From positions 213,952,942 through 214,016,941 of the forward strand of contig CM070874.1 of the NCBI GenBank assembly GCA_036365515.1: 64,000 nucleotides of DNA, given 5' to 3'. The DNA comes from Torymus aiolomorphi (Eukaryota > Arthropoda > Insecta > Hymenoptera > Torymidae). The position numbers were made by a program, and so were the translations under genes. Under the pieces are notes generated by a model. That model was not told where the DNA came from. It ran no database searches and worked only from the letters and a program-made list of their open reading frames with translations. Shown here piece after piece: positions 41,746 to 54,550 of this stretch (its first letter is position 1; every line of letters starts with the position of its first letter).

Positions 41746-44700
41746 ATGGCGAGTTTTGCAATTGGGCGTGTGAGTTGAGTGGTGGCCGTCTTGATTGTTA
41801 CAACTCTGATGAGATTGTCAGTTCCAGGGTGAAGTTGAGTGACTCTTGCGAGTGGCCATTTGCTTGCTGGTGAGTGTTCATCCGTAAGTAGAACCATGGA
41901 ACCAACTTTTATCTCATGAGAGGGATGATGCCATTTAGAAATAGATTGAAGTCGTTAAAGGTATTGAGTTGACCAATGCTTCCAAAATTGCTGAGTGATC
42001 CGTTGAATGAGTTGCCACTTGGAAAGCCTTGATTCGTTGAGATTTAATAAGCTTGGTTCAGGCACTGAGTTCAATGCCTTACCGATGAGAAAATGTCCGG
42101 GTGTGAATGCATTGACATCTTCTGGGTCTTCACTGAGTGGTTCTAGCGGCCTTGAGTTCAGTAATGCTTCTATTTGAGTGAGCAAGGTAGCTGAAGCTTC
42201 AAAGGTGAGTAGAGTGTCCCCAATGGTCCGTCGCAGGTGAAATTTAACTGATTTCACGACTGCTTCCCACTTGCCTCCCATGTGAGGTGCAGCAAGTGGG
42301 TTGAATATCCATTGGGTTCCCTCGTTGGCTAGTGAGTTGTACACGATTGAGTTTTCATGTTGGTTTTGTGAGAATAGGATCTTCAGTTCCTTTGCTGCTC
42401 CGATGAAGTTTGTTCCGCAGTCTGAGTATAGTTTAGAGGGTATCCCTCTCCTTGAGGTGAACCGTCTATATGCCGCTAAGAATCCGTCCGTTGAGTAGTC
42501 ACTGACCAGTTCTAGATGAGCAGCTGACGTTGAGAAGCACACAAAGATATAAATCCAGCATTTGTATGTTTTGGATCCACGACCTTCACATGAGTTAATG
42601 GTGATTGGCCCGGCGTAGTCAATCCCAGTGTGAGTGAAAGGTGGTGATGGGGTGACCCTGGCCACGGGTAATTGCCCCATGAGTTGCTGAGCCCGTTGAG
42701 CCCGATACCTTGCACAAGTCATACACTTTAAAATATGTGACTTGACCGGTGCTCTGCCTCCGATTATCCAAAATTCCTGCCGAATGTGTGCCAGGGTGAG
42801 TTGAGCGCCACCATGCAGAGTTGAGAGATGAGCGTTCCGAATGATCAGTGAGGTGAGTTGACTGCTCCGGGGTATAATTACTGGGTGTTTTGAGTGATGA
42901 TCGAGTTGAGTTTTTTGAAGCCGCCCTCCTACTCGAACAATTCTTGTTGAGTCTATGTAGGCAGTCAATCGGTTGAGGACATGATTTCTTGGGACTTGAG
43001 AATTTTTCAGCATAATAAGTTCTGAGTGGAAATGAACCTGCTGAATGTTCTTGACCCAGAAGAGTTTTGCCTTGATGAGTAAATCAGTAGTGAGTTTCGA
43101 TTCATGGTGAGTTTTTTCTTTAGCCTTGAATCGATCACAGTTGATCATTACCCATCCAGTTATTCTTATGAGTTGAGTGAGTGATGAGTAATGATCGATG
43201 ATGTCCCACAATTTGCTTGAGTTTGACTTGGCTGCGGTGAGTGTGACTTTATCCCGCATTTCTGGAAGGTTGGTTTCTTGGATAGAGGTTGCTTGAGAAG
43301 GCCAAGCTGATTCCTCCTGGCAGAGCCAACTTGGTCCATGCCACCATGAGTTATGCTCTCTGAGTTACGAAGTGAGTAATCCGCGCGAGGCACAATCCGC
43401 TGGATTGTCTGCTCCAGGCACATGTCTCCATTGTGCTGTTGGAATGAGTTCTTGTATTAAGGCAACTCTATTTCCAACGAAGTCCTTCCATTTTGAGGGG
43501 TGTGAGCGTATCCATGTGAGTTCTACCTTAGAGTCTGTCCATAAATGTATGTGTGAGATTGGCAATCGTGAATTGTCCAAAACATGTTTTGCCAGCTTCG
43601 TGAGTAGTACTGCGCTCCCAATTCCAATCGTGGGATTGACAGTCGTTTGAGTAGTGCCACCTTTTTAGTTTGGAGATGAGAAATGATGAAGTTGAGCGAG
43701 ATGTAAGTGTTGTGGATTTAATGTATGGAACTGCAGCCATTGCCTGTTGTGAAGCATCCGAGAAGCCATGAAGTTCCACAACTGAGTCCTCCTGAATTCC
43801 TAACCACCTTGGTATGGTGATAGTGTCTAGGTTGTTGAGATCTTCCCGGATGTGCAGCCATTTCTTCACAGTTGAGTCTGGCAGTGAGTCGTCCCAAGAA
43901 AGTTTGTAAAGCCACAGTTCTTGTAGGAGGATTTTCGATGTGATTATGACCGGTGAAATTATTCCTATAGGATCGTAGAGTTGTGATACTTCAGAGAGTA
44001 TAATCCGTTTTGTTATCATCTCCTGGTGAGGTGGTAGAGTTGTTCTGAAGGTGAGTTTGTCCGAGTGAGGGAGCCATTTCATCCCGAGTATGTTGGTAGC
44101 GCAATCATCTAGAGGCACAGCTTCTTTAGCTGGTGGCTCGTTGAGAAATTCCTTGAGGAAGCCAGACGAGTTTGAGTTCCATTTTGCTAATGGAAAGCCG
44201 CCCGCCTTGCATAATGCGGTTAACTGCTTGGCCTTTTCAATGAGACTCTCCTTTGATGCAGCTCCACCGAAGATGTCATCCACATACCTTCCAAAGAGGA
44301 GTGAATCAATGGCAAGTGGATAATTGGCTCCTTCATCCGTTACCAGCTGAAGAAGTGTCCGAATTGCTAAGTAAGGAGCTGCTCGTGTTCCGTAGGTGAC
44401 TGTAGTCAAATGGAAGTGAGTGAGTTGGCCCGTTTCATCTACCCATAAAATGCGTTGCAGGTTCCAATCTTGAGGGTGAACCTTGATCTGACGATACATT
44501 TTTGTAATGTCAGTTAAGAAGACAAATGGGTGAGTTCGAATCCAGATGAGAGCATCCGAAATGTTGGGTGAGAGATTAGGTCCAGTATGCATGATGTCGT
44601 TGAGTGAGTTTCCATTTGTTGTGAGTGCTGAACCGTTGAATACTGCTCTGAGTTATGTCGTTAAACTATCTTCTCGTAATACTCCATGGTGAGGAAGATA

Positions 44701-45648
44701 GTAAGATGATTTGGCGGAGATTTCCTGTTAACGGATCCGCACCATGTGGCACAATTTGCAGTATTCATCCATGAAAGCATAGTACCTTTCCTTGTAGATG
44801 CTTTCTTGATTACATTTTGTGAGTATTCTCCTGAGGCACGCTTGAGCTTTTCCAAAAGTGGTTCCGAGTACGTCTGCAGAGTTTGTGAGAGGTAATCTGA
44901 CTTGGTAACGTCCATGAGTATCTCTCGTGTGAGTTTCAACAAAGTGTTGTTCACACAATGCTTCTTTCTTGTTGAGTTTGACTGCAGACGCTGACGGTGG
45001 TTCTTCTTGAACCCAAAAGCGTGTGAGTAGTTCCTGCAAATATTCAGTGTTGAGTGAGGCCGTTGTATGATGGACTACCTTGGATTGCACAGCTTAGTTT
45101 GATGGACCTATTAGCAGCCAGCCGAAAATTGACAATTGTGCGACAGGTTCAATCGCACTCCTCTTTATTAGGTTCGGTTTGATGATTTGGCCGTAATAGT
45201 CCGCTCCGATAAGTACATCTACTGGTTGAGGTTTCCAGAATGTCGGATCAGCCAAGTGGAGTTTCTCTGTATATTGCCACTGACGTTGCTCACATTCTTC
45301 TGATGGTAATAGTGTTGAGACTTGGCGTATAATATGAGCTGTGATCCGAAACGTGAGATTTTTGTAGATGGTGCGTAAGGTGAGTTGAGCCTTTCCAAGA
45401 GTTTGAGTTCAGTGCGTGCCGCCAACTCCATGGTTTGGTATAGTTGAGTGTTGCCGCTTAATGTTGAGTAAATCCACAGAATCCTTGGAGATGAATGAGA
45501 GTTCCGAGCCTGAGTCAATGAGTATTCTTAATTTATGAGATGTCACCGGTGAGTCGTACCATGCCAATGCAGTTGCAAGTAAAGTGACTTGAGGAGTTGT
45601 GTAATCATGTTGAGTTTGACCGTGATGTTTGATGATTGCACCGTTGTC
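41746..45648 (-). pseudogene. pol: BEL-2 Pol, decayed
   Basis: The protease (DSGS), RT (YVDD), RNase H and integrase blocks of BEL-1 are all recognisable. Breaks compared with BEL-1 include a Ser to TGA in the region after the protease (about 45412), a Ser to TAA near 45095, a stop near 44728, a Lys to TAA near 44658 and a frame break near 43665. At the position where BEL-1 has its mutant TAG, this copy has a Tyr codon (about 43192). The frame ends eight codons short of the BEL-1 terminus, where satellite begins. It is not functional. Confidence 0.9.
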
Positions 45649-47166
45649 CTAAACTTGAGTTGAACCGCTTGAAGAGATGGTTTGAGTTTTGCCATTTGGA
45701 TCTCGTGGCACATGAATAATGGTGTGGTGATTTCCGTTACAATTCCTGCACTTGTATTGTGACTTGCAATTCTTCGCTGAGTGAAGGCCGAGGCTGTTGT
45801 AGCACAGCGGCCTTTCCATTACAAATTTTCTCCGCTGTTGTTCATTCAGCAGTTTGAACTTTGGACAAGCCACAATAAAATACGAGTCACCACAATACGT
45901 GCATGGATGTTGTGAAATCATCGTTGAGTGTGTCACCTTATGTGAGACTTGCTGTGGTTAAGTTGGACTGGTGACGTGAAGACTCCTTGATGGTTTTGAG
46001 GTTTGAGTGATAGTAGGCTTCTGAGTGGATGTTGGTAAATTAGCTACTATTTCCAAAGCACGCACCCGCGTGATCAGGAAGGACTCAAATTCCTCAAACG
46101 TTGGCAGCTTAGTGTTGGAAAGGCGAGAAGTCTCCCATGCTTCTCGAGTTGACCTGTCAATTAGCTTTGACAGGCGATGAGCTAATATACAATCTCCTAG
46201 CTGCTCTTGCAGTACCAACATGTGGAGTGATTTTCTAATTTTTGATATCTCCGAGATCAATGTGTTGAGTGTGGCCGGGTTTTTGGAGGGAACAGCAGTC
46301 AATTCAGATAAATGATCAAGCTGATCATTTAATAATACCTGTTTATTTTCAAACCTCGCCACTAGTGTAGTCCATGCGGGTGTTAGAGACTCATCACTGA
46401 GTGAAAATCCTTGTATTAGTGTGAGTGGTGTTCCGCTGAGAAAGCTGCGCAGGTAGTGTAGCTTCTCATAATTCTTGAGTCCAGACCGATTAAGAATTAA
46501 ACCAGAGAACATTTCCTTGTAAGAAGGCCACTCCGTGTATGTTCCATTGAATGTGGGCAGCTTTATTTCTGGCAGCTTGCTTAAATGAGTATGTTGAGTT
46601 TCTCCGATGATCGGCTGAGTGATATGATGCTTGGACTTCCAGTTTGCCTCCAAACTGCTAACCTCGAACATAATAGTATGGTATGATTCATGGATTGACT
46701 TGTGAAATGCTGACTTGAAGTAATCGTTGTCTGTGAAGGCTGCTGGACAACTTGCTTCGATGACAGCATGATCCTTTTTATATAAGGAGTATAGCTCCTC
46801 AGCATCCTGCTTTCAAGCCAGTATCACTGGAAGAGTGGCAGTTTCCTTCCTAATCATGATGTACGCAATCATCCGTTCCGATGAATCAAGCCGCAGGTAC
46901 TGAGAGTTCACCTTGCAGAGAAAAGAAGCCAGAATTGACCCTGAAGACTTTGAACAAGTCCTGACATGGGTGGCAACCACAGTGAGTCCAGGCACATTGA
47001 GTTGGCGGCTGCTAGTCCGCTTAGCTGCCCCCTTCATTTCAGCTGAGGTACTTGGAGTCGCAGAATCCTCCTTCTCCTTCTGGATGTCATCATCTTTATC
47101 AGAGGCGGAAGAATCATTATGCTTCTCCAAGCCCTTGACTTCATCCTTGGAGGTCGGCATTGTCAA
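45649..47166 (-). pseudogene. gag: BEL-2 Gag, decayed
   Basis: The ATG at 47166 starts a frame aligned to BEL-1 gag throughout: charged N-terminus, the LPEIKLPTF block and three knuckles (CTYC; a second in which one Cys is Ser; and CRNC). It has two extra stops, TGA for a Trp at 46813-46815 and TAA for a Gln near 45955. It ends in TAG at the same codon as BEL-1, with pol following in frame. Confidence 0.9.
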
Positions 47167-47230
47167 GTCCTGTTGAGTTTTTCACAAATGAGTATTTATT
47201 CACGGGCTCGATTCACACCACAGTATGTAT

Positions 47231-47248
47231 ATCCGGCTCGAAGGACCA
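47231..47248 (-). promoter_or_regulatory. Primer binding site of BEL-2, tRNA-Tyr type
   Basis: On the minus strand TGGTCCTTCGAGCCGGAT follows the LTR after three bases, identical over these 18 bases to the BEL-1 site. Confidence 0.8.
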
Positions 47249-47251
47249 AAA

Positions 47252-48362
47252 TGTTTGAGAATTCCATAAGTTTAAATGAGTAACATGCTGTGGGTGATGA
47301 AATAAGTTAAGTCGAACACAATTTATATATAAACTTCATGTTATATTTTCCACAGTCATATTTGGCCTTAATAATTACATTAAATTACACTGGTTATAGC
47401 AAGGATATAATAATAAACTATTTTGATGACTAGAGTAGAGTACAATATTAAATAAAGGTGATTGAACAATAAATGATTTCTAAATTCACTATATTTTCTT
47501 AAATGAAGTCCAAGCGACTAACTGGTTGGTTGAGATTATTCATGAATAAAAGAGGCGAGTTTATCGTAGCACTGTTTGTTGAGTTTTTTCACTGGTTTCA
47601 TTACACTTTGACATGCATGCTAAATCATGTCCACTTAGTGAGTGTAATTCAATAAAGCAATTACTGTATTATAGTATGAATTCCATATGAGGGATTACTA
47701 ACCTGTTGAGTTTTCTACGATGATTTCAATGAGATGAGTGTGTCCGATCCTTGTGAGTGAGTCTGTCCAATGAAGTTTTTCTTTCTCGGCTCAGCACGAT
47801 GAACTAGTATAACCAGCAAACAAATGTTATTGATTTGTTGCTTTGAGTTTTGCCAACCAAGTAATAGCGTTCAAAATGGCCAACAAGTGGTCGTTACCTG
47901 ACCTCGTGTGGAGTGAGAGATGTTACCTGGCAGGAGCAGCGATTATATCAATCGAAGATGCCTTTTGATGTGTGATGGTTGAGCGAGAATGTAGAAGCGA
48001 TGAGAGTCCCAAGTGAGTGATCCAGTGAATTTGCGTTGAGAGTTTTCCGATGAACGATAGCAGATGCACAGCGGAGAGATGTTTCTCGTGGCAAGGCTGG
48101 TCTCAGAGAGAGCGAGTCCTTGATCCACTTCCGTCTTCTTCCTTAAATTTGTCTCACTACACCCTAATCAAATTAATATCTCTCACATTTGCATATGAGA
48201 GTATGAGAAATATAGCAATCTCGCGACTATACTGCACAAATCAGTATAGCGTCTCAGCTATTCCGCCGAGACGCCGCGAGGTGCTGCCGCGCCGTGGCTG
48301 CGCCTTGAATCGTGCCGAGCTGAGTGGAGCCGCGGGAATTCAAATTGCTGAATTCCCAAACA
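47252..48362 (-). repeat. 5' LTR of BEL-2
   Basis: 1111 bp, ends TGTTTGAG and CCCAAACA on the + strand. It shares the GC-rich U3 start and the CTC/ACTCA-rich body with the BEL-1 LTR but is about 90 bp longer and strongly diverged. It abuts satellite DNA directly at 48363. Confidence 0.85.
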
Positions 48363-50335
48363 CATCATAATTAACAATTTCTAGACGTTTTAACAATATT
48401 CTTCTGCCGGATTTCTCCGAAATCCGTGTTCGCGAAATTTTTTGTAAAGAGCATGTGAAGGCTTTTGGTCTAGAAAGTTTCTTCCGATGGGCGATTTAAA
48501 CATTAAATATAAACTAATAACCTAATTTCTATTTAACTAACTAATAATTACGAATTTATAATAGCTGAAACCATGTAATTTCGCAATATTTGGCGAAAAT
48601 ACGTGCACGTGACATTTTTTGTCATGAGCCTGTGAAGGGTTTTTGTTAACAGGACTTTCGGCCAACCACGCATTTCCAAATCAATATTCACGTAATCAAT
48701 AAATTGCAACATAATTAACAATTTCTAGGCGCTTTAACTTTTCCGTGTGCGCGACATATTTTGTAAAGAGCATGTGAAGGCCTTTTGATAGCGGGACTTT
48801 TGGGTCACAACCCATTCCCAAATAAAGATGACGTATTCAACGAATTACAGCAGAATTAACCATTTCTAGACGATTTAAAAATATTGTTCTGTCCGATTTC
48901 CCCGAACCCATGTGCGTGACATTTTTTGTAAAGAGCATGTGAAGGCTTTTTGTTTAGAAAGTGTCTGCTGATAGACGATTTAAAGATTCATTATAACCTA
49001 GTAAGCGAATTCGCATGTAACTAAATTATAATTACCAATTGATATTAGTTGAAACCATGAATTTCGCTATACTTTGTTGAAATACGAGCGGCGACATGTT
49101 TTGTAAAGAGCCTGTGAAGGGTTTGTGACAGCAGGACTTTTGACAAACACCGCATTCCCAAATCAAGATGGACTTAATCAATGAATTGTATCATAATTAA
49201 CAATTTCTAGACATTTTAACAATATTCTTTTGCTAGATTTCGCCGAAATCCGTGTTCGCGAAATTTTTTGTAAACAGCATGTGAAGGCTTTTGGTCTAGA
49301 AAGTTTCTACCGATGGGCGATTTAAACATTAAATATAAATTAATAACCTAATTTACATTTAACTAACTAATAATTACGAATTTATAATAGCTGAAACCAT
49401 GTAATTTCGCAATATTTGGCGAAAATACGAGCACGCGACATTTTTTGTCATGAGCCTGTGAAGGGTTTTTGTTAACAGGACTTTCGGCCAACCACGCATT
49501 TCCAAATCAAGATTCACGTAATCAATAAATTGCATCATAATTAACAATTTCTAGGCGCTTTGACTTTTCTTCTGCGGGATTTCTCCGAAACCCGCGTGCG
49601 CGACATTTTTTGTAAAGATCGTGTGAAGAATTTTTGTGTGAAAATTTTCTGCTTAAGGGATGTGAGTACCGACGTTATTTTTCAAACGAGCATAACCGAC
49701 GCAAATATCAATAGAATTATCCAGAAAAAAATCTGCATATAGTGTTTGCGTGTACGGAGCGCTTGACAGATGTCTTTTTCCAAAAAAATGATGAGAATTT
49801 ATTGAATTAAATAAAAACCGTACTGTCAGTAAGTAGGAATCTACAATTGACCTACTTTTCAAACGAGCATAACTCACGCAAATATCAATAGAATTATCCA
49901 GAAAAAAACTGCATACAGTATTTGCGTGTACGGAGCGCTTGGCAGCCGTCTTTTTCCAAATAAATGTTTGAATGTTGATTTTAAAAAATATTGAAATTAG
50001 GGTTGCACATCCCCTTAATGATTAAATATAAATCAGTAAGCGAATTCATATGTTGCTAAATTATAATTACCAATTTATAATAGTTGAAACCCTTTAATTT
50101 CTTAATATTCGGCGGAAATCCTGGCGCGCGACATTTTTTGTAAGGACTCTGTGAAGGGGTTTTGATAGCGGGACTTTTGGCTAACCACCCATTTCCAAAT
50201 CAAGATGGACGTAATCAATGAATTCTATCATAATTAACCATTTCTAGACACTTTAACAATATTCTGCCCGATTTCTCCGAAACCGTGTGCGAGACATTTT
50301 TTATAAAGAGAAGGCTTTTTGTGTAGAATGTTTCT
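48363..50335 (+). repeat. Dimeric satellite, array 2
   Basis: Same repeat and orientation as array 1, resuming at CATCATAATTAACAATTTCTAG right after the BEL-2 LTR. It is interrupted by a TTAA-flanked MITE (49657-50014). A near-identical pair of units (48415-48560 and 49250-49400) points to a local duplication about 835 bp apart. Confidence 0.9.
49657..50014. mobile_element. TTAA-flanked MITE, two-unit form
   Basis: Flanked by TTAA (49653-49656 and 50015-50018), beginning GGGATGTGAG and ending GCACATCCCC. The ~150-bp core of the single-unit MITE at 34715 occurs twice here, joined by about 60 bp. It sits within a satellite unit. Confidence 0.75.
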
Positions 50336-50879
50336 ACTGATAGACGATTTCTAGATTAAATACAAAAAACATATAGAAAATAAAACTTTTTAAGTATACT
50401 TTTAGAGTTCTCAGGCAATGAAATATGCTCTATACTAAATCTGTCAATACTCCCATGGATAATACTACAAATCAGAGTCTGCTGCAGCTAGGTGAATTGA
50501 AAATAATGAAAATTATCCTCATTGTAAGTGGTAGGCTCCGTGGTTTCGAACATTATGGTATAAAAATATTCTTTCCATCAAGTTAAAAATGCTATAAAGA
50601 CTACGAATTATTGTTAAGAAAATAGAGATGCAGATTAGCCAATTTCTTCTAGACTCAGTTAATTATGATATTTAGGGCATCGCCCCGCGGGATTAGAAAG
50701 GCACTCCTTAAGATAGAGCACTGCAGAAATGAGATGTTGTTTCATAGTGTGAAACACTGCTACACCCGCCGAATTTTTATGTTTTGGGGAGGTATAAGTC
50801 CGATTATTTCGTACCTACAAGTCAGGTATGCCCTAAATACTGAAATACTCCAGTATGTTGCAGTAACGCGTACTACCTT
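50336..50879. other. Spacer without a recognised feature
   Basis: AT-rich at first, then of mixed composition. A short open frame at 50665-50925 has no recognisable domain and is not called. Confidence 0.4.
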
Positions 50880-51760
50880 CAAATACACTTTCGCTTTCAC
50901 TTCTCCGTCGAGTTCACCCAGGTGATCCTCGGGATGTGGCCCTCGAGGAGACTATAATTGTATATGAAGACGTGTTGTATTCTACGAGAGCTCTTTGCCG
51001 AGGGCAAAAACAAATGTTAATAATGTATTAATCAGTGGGGACAGGGAGAGCAGTATCGAACTGCCAGGAACAGAGGAGTAGATAGATGAAAAATTGGAGA
51101 CTAGATTCACCTATACTACAGGATAAAGGTCAAATCTGAAGTGAAGAACTCACTCAAGTCTGTCGCGGGAGCGCGGACTACATTCTATTAGACCTCCGCC
51201 GTCACTTCTACAATATCTTCGCCTATATAATGTCCTTGAGAAGTGGTAGTTGCGTTGGGTGCCCTCGAGGAGAATAGAATGACATGTGAAGACGGGTTGT
51301 CTTCTGCAGGAGCTTTTCGCCGAGCGTAAAAACAAATGTTAATAATGTATTAAGCAGTGGGAACGGGGAGAGCAGTATCAAACCGCCAGGAACAGAGGAG
51401 TAGACAGATGGAAAATTGGAGGCTAGGTTCACCTATACTACAGAATAATGGCCAAATCCGAAGTGAAATACTTACTCGAGTCTGTCACGGGAGCGCGGAC
51501 TATATTCAATTTGACCTCCGCCGTCACTTCCACAATATCTTTGCCTAAATAATGTCCTTGAAAAGTGGTAGTTGCGTTGGCTGCCCTGGAGGAGAGTACA
51601 ATTATATGAAGAAGTGTTGTCTTCTGCAGGAACTCTTCGCCTACGGCAAAGCAAAATATATTAATAATGTATTAAGCAGTGAGGACGGGGAGAGCAGTAT
51701 CGAATTGCCAGGAACAAATGAGTAGACCGATGAGAAGTTGGAGACTAGATTTGGCTATAC
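50880..51760 (+). repeat. Tandem repeat, ~321 bp period, about 2.7 copies
   Basis: TTAATAATGTATTAA recurs at about 51017, 51338 and 51660, and the CCCTCGAGGAGA..GAAGACG block at about 50940, 51258 and 51580. Units are diverged by point changes and small indels. No coding frame is shared among the units. Confidence 0.85.
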
Positions 51761-51844
51761 TATTAAAAAGAAGTTGGAGGCTAGGTTTGGAGGCTATACT
51801 ATTAGAATGTCAACACAATGCAATACATTCAGAGGGACTGAGGG

Positions 51845-52935
51845 GGAAAACGCGCATGTGCATTTCCAACTAAGACCTCCTCACCCACTCTTAAAGTTTA
51901 CCAGAATACCCACACACACTGCAATACATACAGAGAGATTGTGTATATAATTTCAGATCTACTCAATCAGACAGAATGGAGTAAATAACTTTTTTTCTTG
52001 AAAATTTCTTGAAAAATCCAGAAAATGCTGTATCTCCACACTGGCTGATTATTTAGATCTGAAACTTAACATATAATCCCTCAGCATGTATAACATAGTG
52101 TGTGTAAAGTTTAAGATATTTGTTAAGAATGGAAAGGGATCTTTGGAATGAAAAGTCAAAAAAGCGCATGTGCATTTCCAACTAAGGCCTCGTCATCCTC
52201 ACTCAAAGTTTACCAGTATGTCCAGACACAATGCAATACATACAGAGGGATTGTGTATGCAATTTCAGATCTCCTCAATCAGATTGTATGGAGGTAACAA
52301 CTTTTTTTCTTGAAAATTTCTTGAAAACCCCAGCAAATGATGTATCTCCACACTGGCTGATTATTTAGATCTGAAACTCGATATATTAACCCTCAGCATG
52401 TATAACATAGTGCGTTTAATGTTTAAGATATTTGTTGAGAATGGAAAGGGATCTTTGGAATGAAAAGTCGAAAAAGTGCATGAGCATTTCTAACTAAGAC
52501 CTCTTCACCCTCGCTCAAAGTTTACCAGAATGTCCAGACACAATGCAATACATGCAGAGAGATTGTGTATGCAATTTCAGATCTCCTCAATCAGACAGTA
52601 TGGAGGACATAATTTTTTTTCTTGAAAATTTCTTAAAAAAAACAGAAAAGGCTGTATCACCACACTGGCTGACTATTTAGATCTGAAACTCGATATATTA
52701 TCCCTCAGCATGTATAACATAGTGTATTTAAAGTTCAAGATATTTTTTGGGAATGGAAAGGGATATTTGGAATGAAAAGTCGAAAAAGCGTATGTGCATT
52801 TCCAACTAAGACCTCCTCACCCTTGCTCAAAGTTTACCAAAATTTCCAGACACAATGCAATACATACAGAGGGATTGTGTACGCAATTTCTGATCTCCTC
52901 AATCAGACAGTATTGTATTTAACTAACGTAGAGGC
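51845..52935 (+). repeat. Tandem repeat, ~313 bp period, about 3.5 copies
   Basis: GCATGTGCATTTCC recurs with small changes at 51853, 52165, 52478 and 52790, followed each time by CTCACCC, CAATACAT.CAGAG and CACACTGGCTGATTATTTAG. Unrelated in sequence to the ~321 bp repeat next to it. Confidence 0.9.
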
Positions 52936-53458
52936 TATTTCTGGATTTTTAAGGGCTCGAAAAACATCAGCAGCGCAGCAGCTGAGATCTAGAGGAAGGA
53001 GTAGCAGCGACCTGAAGAATATATATGCACAACTTCCGCAGGACACCTCTCTCTCGTAGCACATCTAGGAAGAATAGAATATAAGAAAACAGCAGAGACA
53101 GAGAAAGTAAAGTCGCACTGATCTCACCTATAAACACAGAGAACAACATAACCTCGAAGAGTGGCAGCCGTCGTATGCTAACAGCGCAAGAGAGAAGTCC
53201 AACATCGCCGCCGAAGCCAATCTCTTGGACAGCCGCAGAAGGTCTTTTTCAACAGTAGAGCAGCAACGTCAACATCGAAGAAATCGTTTCCCGTCGACAA
53301 TCGTCGTACGTAAGCCTGGAAGCGCGTGCGCACTAGAACGTTGGTCGATGCGGGCCATGCGGCGTGCGTCCGCCGAAGGCTGCTGCGGTCACATGTTCGG
53401 ATCGGAAAGAACAAGCGGGAGCAGGAGCGCGCGCGAAAGCGCTGCGGGAAAGCAAAGC
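52936..53458. other. GC-richer segment without a recognised gene
   Basis: About 500 bp of higher GC content with an Arg/Ser-rich open frame (53225-53518) that has no recognisable domain and runs into the foldback. It could be an exon or regulatory DNA. Nothing supports a product. Confidence 0.3.
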
Positions 53459-54045
53459 CGACGCACAGTGTTGCCTATCTACTCAAAAGTGATGAAAACT
53501 CTTGCTTTAGCTCAATAAGGCTCAAAAAATTTTTATAAAATACGTTTGGGACTCCTGAAGTAATTTCCGACGATAAATCGTTTCCCTCATGGCTGTAGCA
53601 TTGCTCATTTTTTTTAGTAATTAATACGTTAAATGCCGTTTTTTGGAGTTTATTTTTTTTTTCTGTTTTTAAGTAGGATTAATTTTTTTTTGTTTTATAA
53701 TAAGCGCCCATTTTTTATAAATATAATTTTTTTCAAAATTCTAGGACTCATGCAGTTGTTAGAAAAAAATTATATTTATAAAAAATGGGCGCTTATTATA
53801 AAAAAAAAAAAAAAAAAAATTAATCCTACTTAAAAACAAAAAAAAAAAATAAATAAACTCCAAAAAAACGGTATTTAACGTATTCCTTACTAAAACAAGA
53901 GCAATGCTACAGCCATGAGGGAAACGATTTATTGTAGGAAATTACTTCACGAAACCAAAACGTATTTTATAAAAATTTGTTGAGCCTTATTGTACTAAAG
54001 CACGAATTTTCATCACTTTTGCATCGATCGGCACCACTGTGCGAC
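53459..54045. repeat. Long foldback (arms ~277-284 bp, loop 27 bp)
   Basis: The left arm 53459-53734 is inverted at 53762-54045, with few mismatches over most of its length. It includes the blocks ATAAGCGCCCATTTTTTATA, CCTCATGGCTGTAGCATTGC and AAAAGTGATGAAAA. A 27-base loop lies at 53735-53761. It may be a foldback transposon or MITE, or a hairpin-RNA source. No target duplication could be assigned. Confidence 0.85.
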
Positions 54046-54550
54046 GGTTGCTGCACCGGTACGACTGACGCGCTCGCCGCTCGCAGTGAGTTCGGATACT
54101 CTGTAGGTACAGAAGGGAACTGTTTCGATACCCGAACAATATCCAGTACCAGAAATATTTTACTAATTTTAACTTTTAATCAGTAAATATATATTAAAGT
54201 AACTCAGAATTGTATTCTTTAATTTCCTTTCCAATTTTGGTATTCATAATATGGTTACACAATCATAAATACTATCACATTATATAAAAAAATTATATTA
54301 TAAAAAGAAAATCAGGTGCACCAAAAAACCATTCACAAAACTACCGGTATATCCCACTAAAAAAGAGAATTATTTAAAATTTTTTAAATTTGATTTTTTG
54401 CCAGAAGTTATCGTGAAAGGAAGTTCATTATTATAATATAGAAAAAAGATATTCATAGTATGTTTTTATGGCTTCTTTTCTTTTTGTACGTTAACCAGCG
54501 TAATAGATAAAAAGTTTTTATTCACCTTTTTGTATAGCTTGTACAATAAA
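54046..54550. other. Spacer without a recognised feature
   Basis: AT-rich, with no gene or repeat unit seen. Confidence 0.4.

Larger units (their letters stand above)
41746..48362 (-). mobile_element. BEL/Pao element BEL-2, decayed and lacking its 3' end
   Basis: A relative of BEL-1 on the minus strand with a 5' LTR (47252-48362), tRNA-Tyr primer site, gag and pol. The last codons of pol, the polypurine tract and the 3' LTR are missing. Pol runs directly into satellite at about 41745. Many stops and frame breaks show it is old. It lies within the satellite, with arrays of the same orientation on both sides. Confidence 0.9.

Noticed and set aside
53225..53518. Arg/Ser-rich frame in the GC-richer segment.
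   Set aside because: No domain or start context, and it runs into the foldback arm.
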